Origin: Gp1-AA133 sp964641665
GTDB lineage: Bacteria > Acidobacteriota > Terriglobia > Terriglobales > Acidobacteriaceae
Length of the DNA stretch: 64,000 bases
Assembly: GCA_964641665.1 (NCBI GenBank)
Contig: CAZXKO010000114.1
Coordinates: 46,680 to 110,679 of the forward strand
Direction: 5' to 3'
Under the pieces are notes generated by a model. It saw only the letters and a program-made list of their open reading frames with translations. It made no database searches and was not told the DNA's origin. Within the stretch, counting starts at the first letter, position 1. Each line of letters opens with the position of its first letter. Positions 43,972 through 52,568 of the stretch are shown here, piece after piece. A program made the position numbers and the translations under genes.

Positions 43972-44261
43972 GCGGTGCAGAGACGATTGCGGGCACGAAA
44001 CTGTTTTCGGTGCCCCCCACGGCGCCAGCTCCGGTGGCCAGCTCGGATGCAGTCAATAAAGCATACGTGGATTCGGCGGTGGCTTCGGTGGGAGCTGGTT
44101 CCTTCGTTTCGAAAAACGGCGATGCCATGACGGGGCCTTTGAGCCTACCGGGCGAAAAAAATGATATTCGTCGGAGCGTCTACGACCGGCTGGTGAATGC
44201 CGTGATCGCGATGGTGATCGGTGCGGCGATTGCGTTGCATGACCATCTTGGGTTGAAGTAA
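43968..44261 (+). CDS. Continuation of the tail-fibre-like protein in a shifted frame, with C-terminal membrane helix
   Basis: GTG 43968 overlaps the preceding stop (GTGA). The 97-residue product reads SGAETIAGTKLFSVPPTAPAPV, then SSDAVNKAYVDSAVASVG and KNGDAMTGPLSLPG. These are repeat-stalk motifs of phage tail-fibre-like proteins. It then switches to RRSVYDRLVNAVIAMVIGAAIALHDH, a membrane helix. It is either a translationally coupled partner or the 3' part of one gene broken by a deletion and frameshift. Confidence 0.55.
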   Translation: MSGAETIAGTKLFSVPPTAPAPVASSDAVNKAYVDSAVASVGAGSFVSKNGDAMTGPLSLPGEKNDIRRSVYDRLVNAVIAMVIGAAIALHDHLGLK

Positions 44262-44419
44262 CGGGTGTCAGGTCCTAGGTCAGGTCCCTGGGTTCGCGTC
44301 GTTTCGCGGCTGCGACGATCTCATCCTTCCTAACAAGTTACAAGTCTGGGCGGCACGCAAGTGCCCGCCCCACTTGCACGTACCTTAACGAATACAACAC
44401 ACAACCTAAGGAGAAGCAG

Positions 44420-44788
44420 ATGAACTTTTTGCAGAAACCGCTGCAGGGGATTGCTTTCGTCCCGGCAGTGGTCAATGGAATCGAAGGCTTGTTTGGAAAT
44501 CGCACAGGACAGGAGAAGAAGGAGTCAGCCATTTCGTTCGTGGGCGCGGCGCTTCAACTGACCGAGGCCGTGGCGAATCGCGAAATCGTGGATGAGGTCA
44601 AGTTTAAGGAAGGGTTGAGCAAGGTGATCGACGGGACCCGTGGAATGCCTGAATGCCTCGAGCTGGGCCCCGAAACGGTAGAACCGGCACTTATTGAGAG
44701 AGAGAACAATTCAAGGAGATTGATATGTCTCAGTTCAGTTTCAAGAATATTGGGCATTTCTTCGCAACCGTTGCGAGCGACATTGTGA
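44420..44788 (+). CDS. Small protein of the phage-like cassette, 3' end possibly frameshifted
   Basis: The 122-residue frame starts MNFLQKPLQGIAFVPAVVNG and has a convincing helical body to about residue 76 (VDEVKFKEGLSKVIDG). After that the composition changes, and the frame overlaps the start and ribosome-binding site of the next gene by 64 bases. In the +1 frame the sequence PVECLNASSW follows and stops at 44681, ahead of the next ribosome-binding site. A one-base insertion near 44637-44640 is therefore likely. Function unknown. Confidence 0.5.
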   Translation: MNFLQKPLQGIAFVPAVVNGIEGLFGNRTGQEKKESAISFVGAALQLTEAVANREIVDEVKFKEGLSKVIDGTRGMPECLELGPETVEPALIERENNSRRLICLSSVSRILGISSQPLRATL

Positions 44789-45072
44789 AGGGTGCCAAAG
44801 CCGTAGCGCTCGGCATGCAACAGGCGCAGAAGGCGGAGCCCGAGATCGAAGCACTCACCGGCCTGGTTTTTCCCCAAGCGGTTGAACTGGAGCGCGGCGC
44901 ATTTGCCCTGTTGGGAATGGCGGCACAGGCGGTGGGCGAGACGGGTGACGCGGTGGCGGCCAACGGGGTGAACATTACTCTCGATGCTCAACTGGTGGCG
45001 GACATCAAGGGGTTGATCGCGGCGGTCGAGAAGTACGCTCAAACTGCCGGCGTGACCCAACCAGCAAAGTAG
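44725..45072 (+). CDS. Small helical protein of the phage-like cassette
   Basis: The 115-residue product is rich in Ala and Val helices (FKNIGHFFATVASDIVKGAK, ALLGMAAQAVGETGDAVAAN). AAGGAG lies 8 bases before ATG 44725. No family is recognised. It shares style and spacing with the preceding gene and ends at a terminator that closes the cassette. Confidence 0.65.
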   Translation: MSQFSFKNIGHFFATVASDIVKGAKAVALGMQQAQKAEPEIEALTGLVFPQAVELERGAFALLGMAAQAVGETGDAVAANGVNITLDAQLVADIKGLIAAVEKYAQTAGVTQPAK

Positions 45073-45096
45073 ACGTTGCGGCTAGCCAAGAGAGAA

Positions 45097-45123
45097 GGGC
45101 AGCGGGTCGATCGCTGCCCTTTT
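45097..45123. terminator. Terminator between the cassette and the dehydrogenase cluster
   Basis: GGGCAGCG and CGCTGCCC form an 8-bp stem with a 7-base loop, followed by TTTT on the plus strand. It may also serve the convergent E2 gene. Confidence 0.8.
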
Positions 45124-45159
45124 CCGATTTCGAGATCGCGTGTTGCAGACAGCTCCGCG

Positions 45160-46434
45160 CTACCCGACCTCTTCGCTCCAGTTTTCCAGCGTCTTTTTCA
45201 CCAGCGCCATGAACTGGTCCGCAACCGCGCCGTCGATCAGACGGTGATCATAACCGAGCGTGAGATGGACAACGGAACGAATCGCAATGGAATCGTTCCC
45301 GTCCTTGTCGGTGATGACGGCCGGCTGTTTAGTGATGCCACCCACTCCCATGATGGCGGAGTTGGGCTGGTTGATGATGGGCAGACCGAACACGGCGCCA
45401 AACTGACCAGGATTGGTGATAGTGAAGGTGGAACCTTCCACGTCCTGGGGCATGAGCTTCTTCGAACGGGCGCGCTCGCCGAGATCGGTAATGCCGCGTT
45501 GCAGTCCGAGGAAGTTCAGCTCGTCGGCATTCTTTAGCACGGGAACAATCAGTCCCCAATCGAGAGCTACCGCGATACCTGTATTCACGTGGCGGTGGTA
45601 ACGGATGCTCTCTCCTTCGAGAGAGGCGTTGACGATGGGGTACTGCTGTAAGGCGATGATGGCAGCACGAACGAAGAACGGCATGAAGGTGAGGCGGGCG
45701 CCGTTGCGCTGCTCAAAGCCGGTCTTCAACTTGTTGCGAAGGTTGACGACTCGAGTCAGGTCCACTTCGAACATGCAATGGACGTGAGCGCTGGTGCGGC
45801 GCGATTCGATCATGCGCTGGGCAATGATCTTGCGCATCTGACTCATCGGAACCAGGTTTCCCGGAATCGCTGCGGGAGCGGGAGCGGGCGCAGGCGCGGG
45901 ACGAGAAAGCGGAGCCGCAGGCGCGGGTGGCGGCGCTGCAGGAGCCTTCTCGATGAAGGCCATGATGTCTTGCTTGGTGATGCGGCCGCCGAGGCCGGTG
46001 CCGGCTATCTGGGCGAGATCCACGTTGTGTTCGCGGGCAATTTTACGAACAAGGGGAGAGGAGCGCACATCCTCATCGTGCGCTTCGGGTTCCGGATGGC
46101 TCTCGGCAGGGGGCGCATGCGGTTTCACTGATGCAACTTCTTTTTTCTCCGGAGCTGGGGCGGCCGCGGGCATCTTGGCAGAAGCCGCGGCTTCACTGTC
46201 GCCGGAAATTGTCCCGACCACAGTGTTTACCTGAACGGTGGTGCCTTCGCCAACCTTGATTTCCTGGAGAACACCGGAGGTGGGAGCGGGGATTTCGGCG
46301 TCCACCTTGTCGGTCGAGATTTCGAAAAGCGGCTCATCCCGTTGCACTTTGTCGCCAGGCTTTTTCAGCCACTTGGTGATGGTACCCTCAAAGATGGACT
46401 CACCCATCTGGGGCATGATGACGTCAGTCGGCAT
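45160..46434 (-). CDS. 2-oxoacid dehydrogenase E2 (dihydrolipoamide acyltransferase)
   Basis: The 424-residue protein carries one N-terminal lipoyl domain (lipoylated Lys43 in EISTDKVDAEI), an Ala/Pro-rich linker, a peripheral subunit-binding domain (about 150-185; SSPLVRKIAREHNVDLAQIAGTG), a second Pro/Ala linker and the catalytic domain with His397 and Asp401 in DHRLIDGA. It moves the acyl group from E1 to CoA. Start ATG 46434 follows GAAGGGAA; the longer frame is not conserved in character. It closes the cluster E1-alpha, E1-beta, cytochrome c, E2. Pyruvate, branched-chain or acetoin specificity cannot be fixed from sequence alone. Confidence 0.93.
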   Translation of the reverse strand: MPTDVIMPQMGESIFEGTITKWLKKPGDKVQRDEPLFEISTDKVDAEIPAPTSGVLQEIKVGEGTTVQVNTVVGTISGDSEAAASAKMPAAAPAPEKKEVASVKPHAPPAESHPEPEAHDEDVRSSPLVRKIAREHNVDLAQIAGTGLGGRITKQDIMAFIEKAPAAPPPAPAAPLSRPAPAPAPAPAAIPGNLVPMSQMRKIIAQRMIESRRTSAHVHCMFEVDLTRVVNLRNKLKTGFEQRNGARLTFMPFFVRAAIIALQQYPIVNASLEGESIRYHRHVNTGIAVALDWGLIVPVLKNADELNFLGLQRGITDLGERARSKKLMPQDVEGSTFTITNPGQFGAVFGLPIINQPNSAIMGVGGITKQPAVITDKDGNDSIAIRSVVHLTLGYDHRLIDGAVADQFMALVKKTLENWSEEVG

Positions 46435-46605
46435 AATTCCCTTCCACGCGGCCCACTGGTATGAATTCCGGGCCAGACACAAACTCATATTATATCGGTG
46501 GTAGCCCGCAGGCGTCAGACCGGGGTCACCCACTTCGCCATGCACAGCCTTGCCTCGGAACAAGCGAAAATCCCGCAGGCTGCGCCCCCACGACTCCAGC
46601 CAGCC

Positions 46606-47163
46606 TCAGTGTTTCTCGTGCTCCTCGTGCTCAGCATCGTTGCTGGGTGGAGATACCCCAAACGCATTTTTCCAATAGTCCTCGGCTACTGCGGGAAGCT
46701 TCTCCATGTGCGACAGAAAGATCGTAACCTTCCAAATATCCCCTTCGCTCAGAGTCTTGTCCCACGCCGGCATGCCGGTGTAGCGGATCCCGTTTCGAAT
46801 CACGTAGTAGTTGTGCCATTCGGGATCGTCCGGCGGATGCAGCACCAGCTGCGGCACCGGTGGGTAGAAAGAATCTGCCAGTGACGCCCGCTTTTTGTCC
46901 AACGTGCCGTGGCAGGTGGCACAGTTCATGGTGTAGATCTTCATGCCGTCGATCAAGTTCAGGTCAGTGGGGGGCACAGGGCTATTGACGTGGGCCGCGT
47001 GATGATCGGTGGAGGCGTCGACCGCGTTCATCGCCAAGTGCCGCTCAAAGTCAGGAGGCGCCGTGTTTGCGTTGGTCGGGATGAAACCGAGCAGGGCCAC
47101 GCCCAGACCGCCAAGGATCAGAACCGCCAGCGTAACTAACACTCCGAGAATGAAATTGCGCAT
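46606..47163 (-). CDS. Membrane-anchored monohaem cytochrome c
   Basis: The 185-residue product has an N-terminal membrane anchor (FILGVLVTLAVLILGGLGVALLG cut at about 26), the haem motif CATCH (81-85) and a probable axial Met in YTGMPAW. The tail is rich in Glu and His (NDAEHEEHEKH). It probably carries electrons in the periplasm. GGGAGGGGGC precedes ATG 47163. It is inserted between the E1-beta and E2 genes on the same strand, an unusual place for a cytochrome. Confidence 0.88.
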   Translation of the reverse strand: MRNFILGVLVTLAVLILGGLGVALLGFIPTNANTAPPDFERHLAMNAVDASTDHHAAHVNSPVPPTDLNLIDGMKIYTMNCATCHGTLDKKRASLADSFYPPVPQLVLHPPDDPEWHNYYVIRNGIRYTGMPAWDKTLSEGDIWKVTIFLSHMEKLPAVAEDYWKNAFGVSPPSNDAEHEEHEKH

Positions 47164-47326
47164 GCCCCCTCCCGATTTGTTCTCTGATCGTTTCTTAGGG
47201 TGCAACTTCACCGCAGTCACCGCGGGTGAAGTGCACGCCGAACAAGGCTCACGGAATGACCATGATAAACGAGAGGCGTGCGAGCGCAAGGGCGGTCTTT
47301 CCGACTGTTCTAATCGGCTCCTAATG

Positions 47327-48301
47327 CTAGTAAGCCAGGAGCTTTTTTGCCTCGCGGACAACGTCGCTGACCTGGGGAAGGAAGTACTCCTCCTGCGGCG
47401 GAGAAAAAGGGACGGGCGTGTCGGGGGCCGTCACGCGGACGATCGGTCCGTCGAGCGACTCGAACGCTTCTTCATTGATGATCGCGCTAATCTCGCCGGC
47501 GATTCCGCCGGTGCGAACATCCTCGTGCAGCACGATGACCTTGTTGGTGCGACGCACGGTCGCGGCAATCGCTTCGCGGTCTAGCGGCGAAAGCGTGCGC
47601 AGGTCGAGGATTTCGATCCCGATTCCCTCCTGGCTCAGCAGTTCCGCAGCTTCAAGCGCGACGTGCACCATGGCGGCATAAGTAATGATGCTGAGATCGC
47701 GACCCTCGCGGACGACCCGCGCTTTGCCCAGGGGCACCACGTAGTCGTCGGCCGGCACATCTTCTTTAATACGGCGATAGAGATACTTGTGCTCGAAGAA
47801 GATGACTGGGTTATTGTCGCGGATGGCCGCTTTAATCAGCCCCTTGGCGTCATAAGCCGTCGCTGGACACACGACCTTCAATCCGGGCGCATGCACGAAA
47901 TACGCTTCCGGGTTCTGTGAGTGAAACGGCCCACCGTGCACATTGCCGCCGCTCGGTCCGCGAATGACCAGCGGCGCGGGCGCGCCCCAGCGGTAGTGGG
48001 ACTTGGCCACCATGTTCGTGATCTGGTTGAAAGCACAGCCGATGAAATCCATGAACTGAAACTCCGCGACGGGACGCATGCCGGTAAGCGCCGCGCCAAA
48101 CGCGGCACCGACAATAGCGGACTCGGCAATGGGCGTATCGATCACACGCTCGGGACCAAAGCGATCGATAAAGCCGTCAGTGACTTTGAATGCGCCGCCG
48201 TAGATGCCGATGTCCTCACCGATGCAGAAGACAGTTGGGTCGCGCTCCATCTCCTCCCAGATGCCCTGGCGGATGGCTTCGAGATAGGTGAGTTGGGGCA
48301 T
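47327..48301 (-). CDS. 2-oxoacid dehydrogenase E1 component, beta subunit
   Basis: The 324-residue protein has the transketolase-like pyrimidine-binding domain (YLEAIRQGIWEEMERDPTVF, GEDIGIYGGAFKVTDG, TPIAESAIVGAAFGAA) and the C-terminal transketolase domain (EGIGIEILDLRTLSPLDREA, LHEDVRTGGIAGEI). It pairs with the alpha subunit upstream to bind thiamine diphosphate and decarboxylate a 2-oxoacid. ATG 48301. It lies 86 bases after E1-alpha; the gap holds a heptamer array. Confidence 0.94.
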   Translation of the reverse strand: MPQLTYLEAIRQGIWEEMERDPTVFCIGEDIGIYGGAFKVTDGFIDRFGPERVIDTPIAESAIVGAAFGAALTGMRPVAEFQFMDFIGCAFNQITNMVAKSHYRWGAPAPLVIRGPSGGNVHGGPFHSQNPEAYFVHAPGLKVVCPATAYDAKGLIKAAIRDNNPVIFFEHKYLYRRIKEDVPADDYVVPLGKARVVREGRDLSIITYAAMVHVALEAAELLSQEGIGIEILDLRTLSPLDREAIAATVRRTNKVIVLHEDVRTGGIAGEISAIINEEAFESLDGPIVRVTAPDTPVPFSPPQEEYFLPQVSDVVREAKKLLAY

Positions 48302-48308
48302 AAGTTCA

Positions 48309-48336
48309 GCTGCTAGCTCTTAACTCTTGATTCTTC
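48309..48336. repeat. Heptamer tandem repeat between E1-alpha and E1-beta
   Basis: Units GCTGCTA, GCTCTTA, ACTCTTG and ATTCTTC form a degenerate seven-base array. Confidence 0.65.
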
Positions 48337-48387
48337 GGTGCCCGTTCCTCCGCACCCTGATACAGTCCTGCAGAAATCCACGATATC

Positions 48388-49713
48388 TCACTTCAAGTGG
48401 ACCGCCGCTTCGTTGCGTTGCGATACTGCCTTCCCGGCTTTCACTTTTGGCACTTCATACTTCGGCCTGATCTCGTGACACCCATTCTCGCAATATGCTC
48501 CGCCCGCCGCCGTCTCCGGCTCCGGCATGGGAGACGCGACGGCGAATTCACGATCCGCTTCCAGTTCGGCGTCTACGCCCGAGACTAACTTCTCGTGCTC
48601 TTCGCGCGTGAGCCACTTCTTTACAATCAGCAAGTAGTTCTCAAACCGCGCAATCGGATCGCGTTTCTTCCAATACTCAAACAGCGGCTTGGGTACGTAC
48701 TCAGCTGCGTCGTGGATGGCGTGCCCCTTCATGCGCATCATCTTGGCTTCGATCAGCGAAGGCCCCTCGCCACGACGCGCGCGTTCACAAGCTTCGTGCG
48801 CCGCGTCGTAGACCTGGCACGCGTCAGTACCGTCCACGATCACGCCCGGAATTCCATACGCAATCGCCCGCTCCGCCAGATCTTCGATACGAAACTGCAT
48901 GTCGGCCGGCGTCGAGTATCCCCACAAATTGTTCTCGACAAAAAGCACCAGCCCCAGGTTCTGCACCGCCGCGAAGTTCAAGCCTTCGTAGGTCACGCCC
49001 GTGGACTGACCTCCGTCACCGATGTAGGTCATCACCGCGATATTTTTCCCCTGCATGCGCGCGCCCAGCGCGACACCGGCCAACACTGGAATCAGATCAC
49101 CGAGCGTCGAGATGGGCGCCACCACGTTTCGTTTCTGGATGTCGCCAACATGCGAAGATGCGTCCCGGCCCTTCGTCGGCGACCCGGCCTTCGCCATGTA
49201 CTGCATCATGATGTCACGCGCCGAGAAGCCACGCACCAGGAGCGACCCCTGGTTGCGGATCATCGGCCCAAGCCACTCGTCAGGCTTGAGTGAATAGGCC
49301 GAGGCGCACGAGCAGGCCTCCTGCCCGAGGCCGAAGTAGACCCCGCCCACAACCTTGCCTTGCTTGTACAGATTCTCGAGAGCTGCTTCCATCTTGCGGT
49401 TGAGCAGCATCCAGCGATAGATTTCGACGCACTGCTGTTTGCTGAGGTATTTCGAATCGCGGATCGGCGGCACCGGCGCATTCAGCGTGCCGGTAAGTTC
49501 GTAGCGCACCGCATCTCCGTCGCGCACTTGTCGCAGCTCGAAAGTGGGCTTCTCGAGGCGGTAATCGACGATGGTGTAGGTGCGCTGCTGCGACAGGGAG
49601 GCTGGGGGACGGCCGTTGCGGGAGTTCTTTTGAGGAGCTTTCGATCGAGCCGCTTTTTGCTTCGTCTTCTTCGCCATGGCATCCGGCATCTGCGGCGCGT
49701 CCCGCGCAGCCAT
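48388..49713 (-). CDS. 2-oxoacid dehydrogenase E1 component, alpha subunit
   Basis: The product has the thiamine-diphosphate motif beginning GDGGQSTGVTYEGLNFAAVQ and ending near VENN, a phosphorylation-loop-like segment (RMKGHAIHDAAEYVP) and a catalytic His in the SSHVGD region. It forms the alpha2beta2 E1 with the next gene. A basic 30-residue N-terminal extension (KKTKQKAARSKAPQKNSRNG) is unusual. The start may be ATG 49713 or ATG 49677 (MAKKT). It begins 32 bases after the lipB stop, so the two are probably cotranscribed. Confidence 0.93.
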   Translation of the reverse strand: MAARDAPQMPDAMAKKTKQKAARSKAPQKNSRNGRPPASLSQQRTYTIVDYRLEKPTFELRQVRDGDAVRYELTGTLNAPVPPIRDSKYLSKQQCVEIYRWMLLNRKMEAALENLYKQGKVVGGVYFGLGQEACSCASAYSLKPDEWLGPMIRNQGSLLVRGFSARDIMMQYMAKAGSPTKGRDASSHVGDIQKRNVVAPISTLGDLIPVLAGVALGARMQGKNIAVMTYIGDGGQSTGVTYEGLNFAAVQNLGLVLFVENNLWGYSTPADMQFRIEDLAERAIAYGIPGVIVDGTDACQVYDAAHEACERARRGEGPSLIEAKMMRMKGHAIHDAAEYVPKPLFEYWKKRDPIARFENYLLIVKKWLTREEHEKLVSGVDAELEADREFAVASPMPEPETAAGGAYCENGCHEIRPKYEVPKVKAGKAVSQRNEAAVHLK

Positions 49714-49745
49714 GCTAAACCGTCAGCCGACCCAAGACCAACTCG

Positions 49746-50531
49746 TCAGGCCCAGCGGGTTTCATCTTCTTTATGGAGTCTGCGCAACTCCTCGGGCGGC
49801 TGTGCCGGCACTCCGACCTTTTCGTTGAGCAGCGCGTCCAGGCTCTCGAGCCAAAGCACCTGGCTGCGAAAGACATTTCCGAAGTTGCGGGTAACCGAGT
49901 GTGCCACATCCTCTAGAGGCACCACCGCCGCGCTCAACTCCTTCTGCATCGACGTGACCGGCTTGTTTGTGATTCCGCACGGGACGATCAGGTCGAAAAA
50001 ACTGAGATCGGTATTTACATTCAGCGCGAAGCCGTGCGACGTGACCGACCGCGATATGTGGACACCGATGGCCGCGACCTTCGCTTGCGCTGAGTCGCCC
50101 GCAGCTCTCCAAACACCCGTCAGGCCCGCCACCCGCTCCGCAGGTATCCGGAAATCGGCGCAGGTGCGGATCAGCACCTCCTCCAGACGCCGCACGTATT
50201 CGATGACGCCCAGCGTCTTGCGTCTGCCATCTTCCGCTGGAAATCTGCGCAGGTCAAAGATCGGGTAGCCGACCAGTTGCCCGGGCCCGTGAAAGGTAAC
50301 ATCGCCGCCGCGGTCGCATTCACAGACTTCCACACCGCGCTGTGCCAGCTTTTCCGGCGATGCCACCACATTCGCGGCCTTCGCGTTGCGCCCCAACGTG
50401 ATGACCGGCGTGTGCTCCAGCAGCAGCAGGACATCGCCGATACGTCCTTCCTTGCGCAGATCAACGAGCTTCGCCTGCAGAAGGAGACCGGTCGAGTAGT
50501 CGATGGTGCCGAGTTGGATAACGGAAATCAT
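49746..50531 (-). CDS. lipB: Octanoyl-[acyl carrier protein]-protein N-octanoyltransferase
   Basis: LipB transfers octanoate from ACP to lipoyl domains, the first step of lipoylation. The 261-residue product shows the signature RGGDVTFHGPGQLVGYP, the catalytic Lys in KVAAIGVHI and the catalytic Cys in VPCGIT. ATG 50531 overlaps the stop of the upstream glycosyltransferase-like frame (ATGA), which suggests coupling. Placement next to E1 and E2 genes makes sense, because E2 in this cluster needs lipoyl-Lys. Confidence 0.96.
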   Translation of the reverse strand: MISVIQLGTIDYSTGLLLQAKLVDLRKEGRIGDVLLLLEHTPVITLGRNAKAANVVASPEKLAQRGVEVCECDRGGDVTFHGPGQLVGYPIFDLRRFPAEDGRRKTLGVIEYVRRLEEVLIRTCADFRIPAERVAGLTGVWRAAGDSAQAKVAAIGVHISRSVTSHGFALNVNTDLSFFDLIVPCGITNKPVTSMQKELSAAVVPLEDVAHSVTRNFGNVFRSQVLWLESLDALLNEKVGVPAQPPEELRRLHKEDETRWA

Positions 50532-51087
50532 TGGTTCTTCTCGTACGCGGACAACAGTCTCTTCTTGGTCACCTCTAGGCGTTCTGGGTGCCGTGTAGGC
50601 GAATTCATGCCCGGAGCACGTCCCACTGTCACGATTGTTGCAAGTTCGACCGCGCTCAAAGCGTCGGGCTGCTTACCGAAATAGAAGTTTGCGGCGTTAG
50701 TAAACCCACGACCACCTTCGTACGGCAAGTAGTGGCAACACAGCGCCAGCCTCTGCAACTTGCTGAAATGCCAGCGTATCATCCAGCCCAGATGAACGAA
50801 TGATAGTGCCACGCAGACCTCCGCATGGACCCCCGCAGTTCGATCAGCAACCGGCTTGAACCGAAACCGTCCACGGTGTCGCCATCGACCTTCGAGACGA
50901 AGGTCCGCACATTGTCGGGCGGCTGCCTGTCTTCGGGATCCATGCTCGTGTAGATTGCTTCGATCCGCGGAAGGTATGGGCGAAAATCGTGCACCTCATA
51001 GAAAAGGAACAGCAGGGCTACAGCACCTCCGCCGAAAGCAATCACTGATACCGTGCCGCGAAGCGCAACCAACGCAAATTGCTTCAT
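50528..51087 (-). pseudogene. Degenerate, split peptidoglycan glycosyltransferase (GT51-like)
   Basis: The first frame (51087-50779) has a membrane anchor (LRGTVSVIAFGGGAVALLFLFY) and ends at SAWHYHSFIWAG. The second (50812-50528) continues MIRWHFSKLQRLALCCHY, then NAANFYFGKQPDALSAVELA and APGMNSPTRHPERLEVTKKR, which matches the second half of GT51 domains. Joining them needs a -1 shift near 50782. The catalytic EDxxFxxHxG motif is absent, so activity is doubtful even if the frame is restored. The second frame overlaps lipB by ATGA. Confidence 0.6.
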
Positions 51088-51289
51088 CTATCGGCCGCCT
51101 TCTACGCTCTACGTTGAGCACCTGCGCATCCTGCCGATGGCGGCGTCATCCATGGTTTCATTTGTGCTGCCTAAGTAGGAATCATGATAGTTGCCATAAA
51201 AGGGATTCTACGACAGGGGAAAGGACTCGCGAAAGCGGCTACCCAAGTCAGTCGAGTCTTAGAGAGCAGGAGAGAAAACGCAGGAGCAT

Positions 51290-52315
51290 CTATGCGAGCA
51301 GCCGTGCAGCATCCTTCGCGTAGTACGTCAGAATGATACTGGCCCCGGCCCGCCGGATCGAAACCAGCGACTCCATCATCACGCGATCCCGGTCAATCCA
51401 GTTATTGCGCGCGGCCGCTTCGATCATGGCGTATTCGCCCGAAACCTGGTAGGCCGCCAGCGGAACATCAAACCGTTCGCGTGCCGCGGCAATCACATCG
51501 AGATATGGCATGGCGGGTTTCACCATGATCATATCGGCACCTTCTTCCAGGTCGAGTTCGATCTCGCGCATGGCTTCGCGGAAGTTCGCCGGGTCCATCT
51601 GGTAGGAGCGGCGATCCCCGAACTGGGGGGCGGAGTCGGCGGCTTCGCGAAACGGTCCATAGAATCCCGAGGCGAATTTCGCCGCATAAGAAAGGATTGG
51701 AGTGTTCGTGAGCCCGGCCTCGTCCAACCCTTTGCGGATGGCGGCGACGCGCCCGTCCATCATGTCCGAAGGCGCGATGATGTCGATTCCTGCCCGCGCC
51801 AGCGAAACCGAGGTCCGCGCCAGCAGCTCCAGGGTTGCGTCGTTTACGATTTCGTATTCCGTCGTCGCTGCCGGCCGAGCCGCCACCGCGGCTCCCAGCG
51901 ATTGGGGGGCGGCCTTCACAATCCCACAATGTCCATGGGACATGTATTCGCACAGGCATACATCGCCCATCAGGATCGCGTCGGGGATGTCGCGCTTGAT
52001 CGCTCGTGCGGCCTGCTGCACGATGCCGTTGTCGGACCACGCGCCGGTGGCAACCTCATCTTTCTTCTCGGGAAGCCCGAACAGGATCACCGAAGGCACA
52101 CCCAGCGCGCGTACCTCACGCACTTCCTTGACCACCTCATCCACCGACAGGTTGAACACCCCCGGCATCGAGCGCACTTCCTTACGCACGCCCGTCCCCG
52201 GGCATACGAACAGCGGATAGACGAAGTTTTCCGGAGTGAGGCGTGTCTCGCGCACCATGGAGCGAAGCGGTTCGCTCTTGCGCAAACGACGGAGGCGCGT
52301 TACCGGGAACCCCAT
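51290..52315 (-). CDS. hemB: Porphobilinogen synthase (delta-aminolevulinate dehydratase)
   Basis: HemB condenses two 5-aminolevulinate molecules to porphobilinogen in haem synthesis. The 341-residue product has the Schiff-base lysines in SYAAKFASGFYGPFR and MIMVKPAMPYLDV. The metal site DVCLCEYMSHGHCG is of the cysteine-rich zinc type. ATG 52315. It is monocistronic and divergent from the histidine kinase, sharing a 253-base promoter region that holds a CRP-like palindrome. Confidence 0.97.
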   Translation of the reverse strand: MGFPVTRLRRLRKSEPLRSMVRETRLTPENFVYPLFVCPGTGVRKEVRSMPGVFNLSVDEVVKEVREVRALGVPSVILFGLPEKKDEVATGAWSDNGIVQQAARAIKRDIPDAILMGDVCLCEYMSHGHCGIVKAAPQSLGAAVAARPAATTEYEIVNDATLELLARTSVSLARAGIDIIAPSDMMDGRVAAIRKGLDEAGLTNTPILSYAAKFASGFYGPFREAADSAPQFGDRRSYQMDPANFREAMREIELDLEEGADMIMVKPAMPYLDVIAAARERFDVPLAAYQVSGEYAMIEAAARNNWIDRDRVMMESLVSIRRAGASIILTYYAKDAARLLA

Positions 52316-52394
52316 GTTTGGATTCTAGCAAAGGGCGGGGTGCCCCCGGGCCGAAAGTGGCGCCATGTCGGGCATCCGGGCAGTAACCTCCCTT

Positions 52395-52410
52395 TGTGAC
52401 CAACATCACA
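52395..52410. promoter_or_regulatory. CRP/FNR-like palindrome between hemB and the histidine kinase
   Basis: TGTGA-CCAACA-TCACA matches the classical CRP core TGTGA-N6-TCACA in both half-sites. It lies 80 bases upstream of hemB and 159 bases upstream of the kinase gene. Confidence 0.55.
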
Positions 52411-52568
52411 CTGACTGTTGTGTCTCCAAACGATAGTAGGAAAAGGATCAGCTTTCGCAGTGCCAACTAGCCCCCGGGTCAGGACAACACGCGAACACTT
52501 CGGTAATCTTCAAAGCGCCCATTGGAATCTTCGAGTTGAGCGCTGGAACCAATAAACTTGAGGGAAGC

